DNA from: Candidatus Fermentibacterales bacterium
Lineage (GTDB): Bacteria; Fermentibacterota; Fermentibacteria; Fermentibacterales; JAFGKQ01
Assembly: GCA_016928495.1 (NCBI GenBank)
Contig: JAFGKQ010000135.1
Span: 1 to 7,469, forward strand
Direction: 5' to 3'
Length of the DNA: 7,469 nucleotides
A program made the translations under genes and the position numbers. How positions within the stretch are numbered: position 1 is the stretch's first letter; the number at the start of each line of letters is the position of its first letter. Shown here piece by piece: positions 5,802-7,469 of the stretch. The notes beneath the pieces were generated by a model. It was given only the letters and a program-made list of their open reading frames with translations. It was not told the origin of the DNA and did no database searches.

Positions 5802-6484
5802 TGAGGCCGGTTCTGATCGCTGCGCTGTCATGTCTCGGTCTCCTCTCGCTGCCTGGCTGCGGAAGACGTAGCCAGGACGTGGATGGTGCGGGTCTCCTGG
5901 AGGGCGGCACGGACCTGGTTCTGTTCGCCAGAGCGAGCCAGCACTACTTCCGCGGGAGCCTGAGCCGGGCCGAGGATGACTTCAACAGGGTCATCTACTC
6001 CTTCGAGGACTCCCGCCTGGCCGACGATGCCAGACTGGCTGTCCGCAGGATCGAGCAGGACAGGCTGGAGCTGACCTCGACCGACACCGTCTCCGCCAAC
6101 GGCGATGCCTCGTGGCCGGTGATCGCTCTCGTCGGTCAGCCCGGTGTCTCCGCCACGATGGAGAGGCTCAGGCTGGCCTTCGTCAGCAGGGGCATCTCGG
6201 CGGAGGTGATAGAGGACCAGGGGGCTCCCGACATGACGGTCGTGCTCTATCCAACGGCGCTGGAGAGCAGGGCCGGCGAGCTGGCGGACACCCTCGAGTC
6301 CTGGCTGACTCGTCCCGCCGATGTCCCGGTGCAGCGTAGCGGCACCATCCACGAGACCATAGTCCCGGGACACAGCGGGCTGCTCGTTGTCGTCGGCCGG
6401 GACGCGAACGTCAGGCAGACGGCTCCCGGAATGGAACTGGTTCATGAGGCCGATACTACAGGGCTTGAATGGATGATTCCCTGA
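5801..6484 (+). CDS. Putative outer-envelope lipoprotein with TPR-like segment
   Basis: The N-terminus MRPVLIAALSCLGLLSLPGC is a type II signal peptide with lipobox LPGC (lipidated C20). Residues about 42-86 (LFARASQHYFRG...AEDDFNRVIYSF...DSRLADDARLAVRRIEQD, in pieces) look like a tetratricopeptide unit of the YbgF/BamD kind. Residues about 106-165 (VIALVGQPGVSATMERLRLAF, then a TVVLYP strand) form an alpha/beta unit that faintly recalls the LytR C-terminal domain; I do not assign it. The start shares one base with the ftsK stop (TGATG). A purine-rich AGAGGGGA (5786-5793) lies 7 nt before it. The gene overlaps the next gene by 16 nt. Its position just before lolA suggests it is itself a cargo of lipoprotein transport. 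The exact role is unknown. Confidence 0.8.
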   Translation: MRPVLIAALSCLGLLSLPGCGRRSQDVDGAGLLEGGTDLVLFARASQHYFRGSLSRAEDDFNRVIYSFEDSRLADDARLAVRRIEQDRLELTSTDTVSANGDASWPVIALVGQPGVSATMERLRLAFVSRGISAEVIEDQGAPDMTVVLYPTALESRAGELADTLESWLTRPADVPVQRSGTIHETIVPGHSGLLVVVGRDANVRQTAPGMELVHEADTTGLEWMIP

Positions 6485-7098
6485 CGCTCGCCCGACTGGC
6501 ATGCATCGCAGCGCTTGCTCTGCCCTCCGGCACCGGCACGGCCGATTCGGTCATAGACCCTGTCGCGCAGAGGCTCGAGCAGGCAGGGATGCTAGAGGCA
6601 AGCTTCGTCCAGGTGGACCACTGGGCACTGACCCTCGAGGATGAGACCAGCGCCGGCACCGTCCTCCTGGCGCCGCCCAACCTGTTCCTGCTGGACTACT
6701 CCGATCCGGAGGGAAGATGCCTGGGTTACGACGGCTTCGTCCTCTACTCGATCGAGCCGGACGTGAGGCAGGTCATCCTCCACCGGGCGGGCGAGCCGGG
6801 CAGCTTCCTGTCCCTGCTGGACGATGCCCGCGAGCCCGATCTGATCGTGAGCGTCGAGCAGAGCGGGGACAGCACAGCCGCTGTGCTTCGGGGGGATTTC
6901 GGGGAGGGCGTCGTGGAGATGACCGTCGGCTTCACCGTGGCCGACAGCCTGCCCTTCCTCTTCCGCACGGTGGACTGCAACGGCAACAGCACATCCTACC
7001 GCTTCGAGAGCTTCTCGACCTTCGACGAGGCGGATCACTCGCTGTTCGCCCTGTCCGTGCCGGAAGGCTACGATCTGGTGGACGCGGGGGAAATGTAG
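6469..7098 (+). CDS. lolA: LolA-like periplasmic lipoprotein carrier
   Basis: LolA takes lipoproteins released by LolCDE at the inner membrane and carries them across the periplasm. The N-terminus (LTLARLACIAALALPSGTGTA, in two stretches over 5-25) is a signal peptide after MDDS, with likely cleavage near A25. Then come the family landmarks: ASFVQ (44-48), SAGTVLLAPPNLFLLDY (61-77), SDPEGRCLGYDGFVLYSIEP (78-97) and VRQVILH (99-105), the unclosed beta-barrel pattern of LolA. At 209 residues the length is typical. The first two acidic residues after Met are unusual for a signal peptide, but no better start is visible. The gene overlaps the preceding lipoprotein gene by 16 nt. The ftsK-lolA neighbourhood is known in gammaproteobacteria, which supports the call despite low sequence identity. 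C83 and C164 are present but have no assigned role. Confidence 0.85.
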   Translation: MDDSLTLARLACIAALALPSGTGTADSVIDPVAQRLEQAGMLEASFVQVDHWALTLEDETSAGTVLLAPPNLFLLDYSDPEGRCLGYDGFVLYSIEPDVRQVILHRAGEPGSFLSLLDDAREPDLIVSVEQSGDSTAAVLRGDFGEGVVEMTVGFTVADSLPFLFRTVDCNGNSTSYRFESFSTFDEADHSLFALSVPEGYDLVDAGEM

Positions 7099-7100
7099 GC

Positions 7101-7469
7101 TTGCCGGGCCGGGCCTTCGTGATAACGCTGGGCTGCCCGAAGAACCTGGCCGACTCGGAGGAGATGGCCGGTTGCCTGGTTCGCTCCGGCTGGATCCTCG
7201 TCGATTCCCCTGACGATGCCGATCTGGTGCTGCTGAACACCTGTGCCTTCCTCCGCTGCGCGGTGGAAGAGTCCGTCGAGGCTCTCGTCGAGGCCATCCA
7301 GTGGAAGTCCGGACTCCCCGGGAGGTTGCTGGTGCTGGCAGGCTGCCTGCCTGGCCGCTACGAGTGGGACCCCGCGGACGCGAACGGGGAGATCGATCTG
7401 GTCATAGGACCGGCGGATGCTGCCGGCCTGGCGAGGTTCCTGGGCTCCTCCCCGGGTGCCCCGGCATAC
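7101..7469 (+). CDS. rimO: Ribosomal protein uS12 methylthiotransferase RimO (5' part)
   Basis: RimO adds a methylthio group to an aspartate of ribosomal protein S12 using two iron-sulfur clusters and S-adenosylmethionine. The 123 visible codons cover the N-terminal methylthiotransferase domain. The RimO signature is FVITLGCPKNLADSE (6-20), NTCAF is at 46-50 with the AVEES follow-up, and LAGCL is at 79-83. These give the three cluster cysteines C12, C48 and C82. GCPKNLxDSE and NTCxF...ES distinguish RimO from MiaB. The radical SAM and TRAM domains lie beyond the window. The proposed start is TTG at 7101, 2 nt after the lolA stop, with a GGGGGA stretch (7086-7091) as ribosome site. The only later alternative is GTG at 7119, which would cut into the first strand. 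A non-ATG start suggests modest expression. Confidence 0.92.
   Translation, partial: MPGRAFVITLGCPKNLADSEEMAGCLVRSGWILVDSPDDADLVLLNTCAFLRCAVEESVEALVEAIQWKSGLPGRLLVLAGCLPGRYEWDPADANGEIDLVIGPADAAGLARFLGSSPGAPAY

Noticed and set aside
4623-5831. Long minus-strand ORF of 402 codons opposite ftsK.
   Set aside because: It mirrors the motor domain of ftsK, whose motifs are beyond doubt. Long antisense frames are expected in GC-rich coding DNA, and the product is His/Arg/Leu-rich with no recognised domain.
5828-6502. Minus-strand ORF of 224 codons opposite the lipoprotein gene.
   Set aside because: Composition is that of a shadow frame; the plus strand has a lipobox, a ribosome site and operon coupling.
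1-7469. CRISPR arrays, tRNA or rRNA genes, toxin-antitoxin pairs and strong intrinsic terminators.
   Set aside because: No regularly spaced repeats, no tRNA-like or rRNA-like stretch, no paired small ORFs with ribosome sites, and no GC hairpin followed by a T-tract were seen on either strand.

Overview
The window is GC-rich, densely coded bacterial DNA with frequent AGG arginine codons. A LolA-type lipoprotein carrier and a lipobox protein point to a diderm envelope. A HydE-family radical SAM enzyme points to an anaerobe that may carry [FeFe] hydrogenase. I infer an uncultured anaerobic diderm, possibly of an FCB-like candidate phylum; the sequence alone does not fix the taxon.

Layout. (1) Bases 1-1073: the possible last codons of an upstream gene, then a HydE-like radical SAM gene whose N-terminal homology seems to begin before its first ATG. 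(2) Bases 1050-2310: a compact 1,261-bp element bounded by perfect 32-bp inverted repeats, with one gene, a RAYT/Y1-type HUH transposase with a C-terminal helix-turn-helix. The repeats reach into the flanking genes and supply the stop codons of both the HydE-like gene and the convergent shikimate kinase gene. (3) Bases 2297-2818, minus strand: shikimate kinase. (4) Bases 2819-2997: a divergent promoter region with inverted repeats. (5) Bases 2998-7469, plus strand: a tightly packed operon of an HU/IHF-type DNA-binding protein fused to a glycogen-binding-like (CBM48/AMPK-beta) domain, a FtsK/SpoIIIE DNA translocase, a lipoprotein with a tetratricopeptide-like segment, LolA, and the start of RimO, which runs off the window. 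The first three junctions overlap (ATGA, TGATG and a 16-nt overlap), and rimO starts 2 nt after lolA, so coupled translation is likely.

The operon joins chromosome organisation and segregation (HU fusion, FtsK) to outer-envelope lipoprotein handling (lipoprotein, LolA) and ribosome modification (RimO). The two most notable items are the transposase element, whose AT-rich ends carry a GTAG tetranucleotide, two tandem 9-bp repeats and stops in all three frames, and the fusion of a nucleoid protein to a CBM48-like domain directly upstream of and coupled to ftsK.
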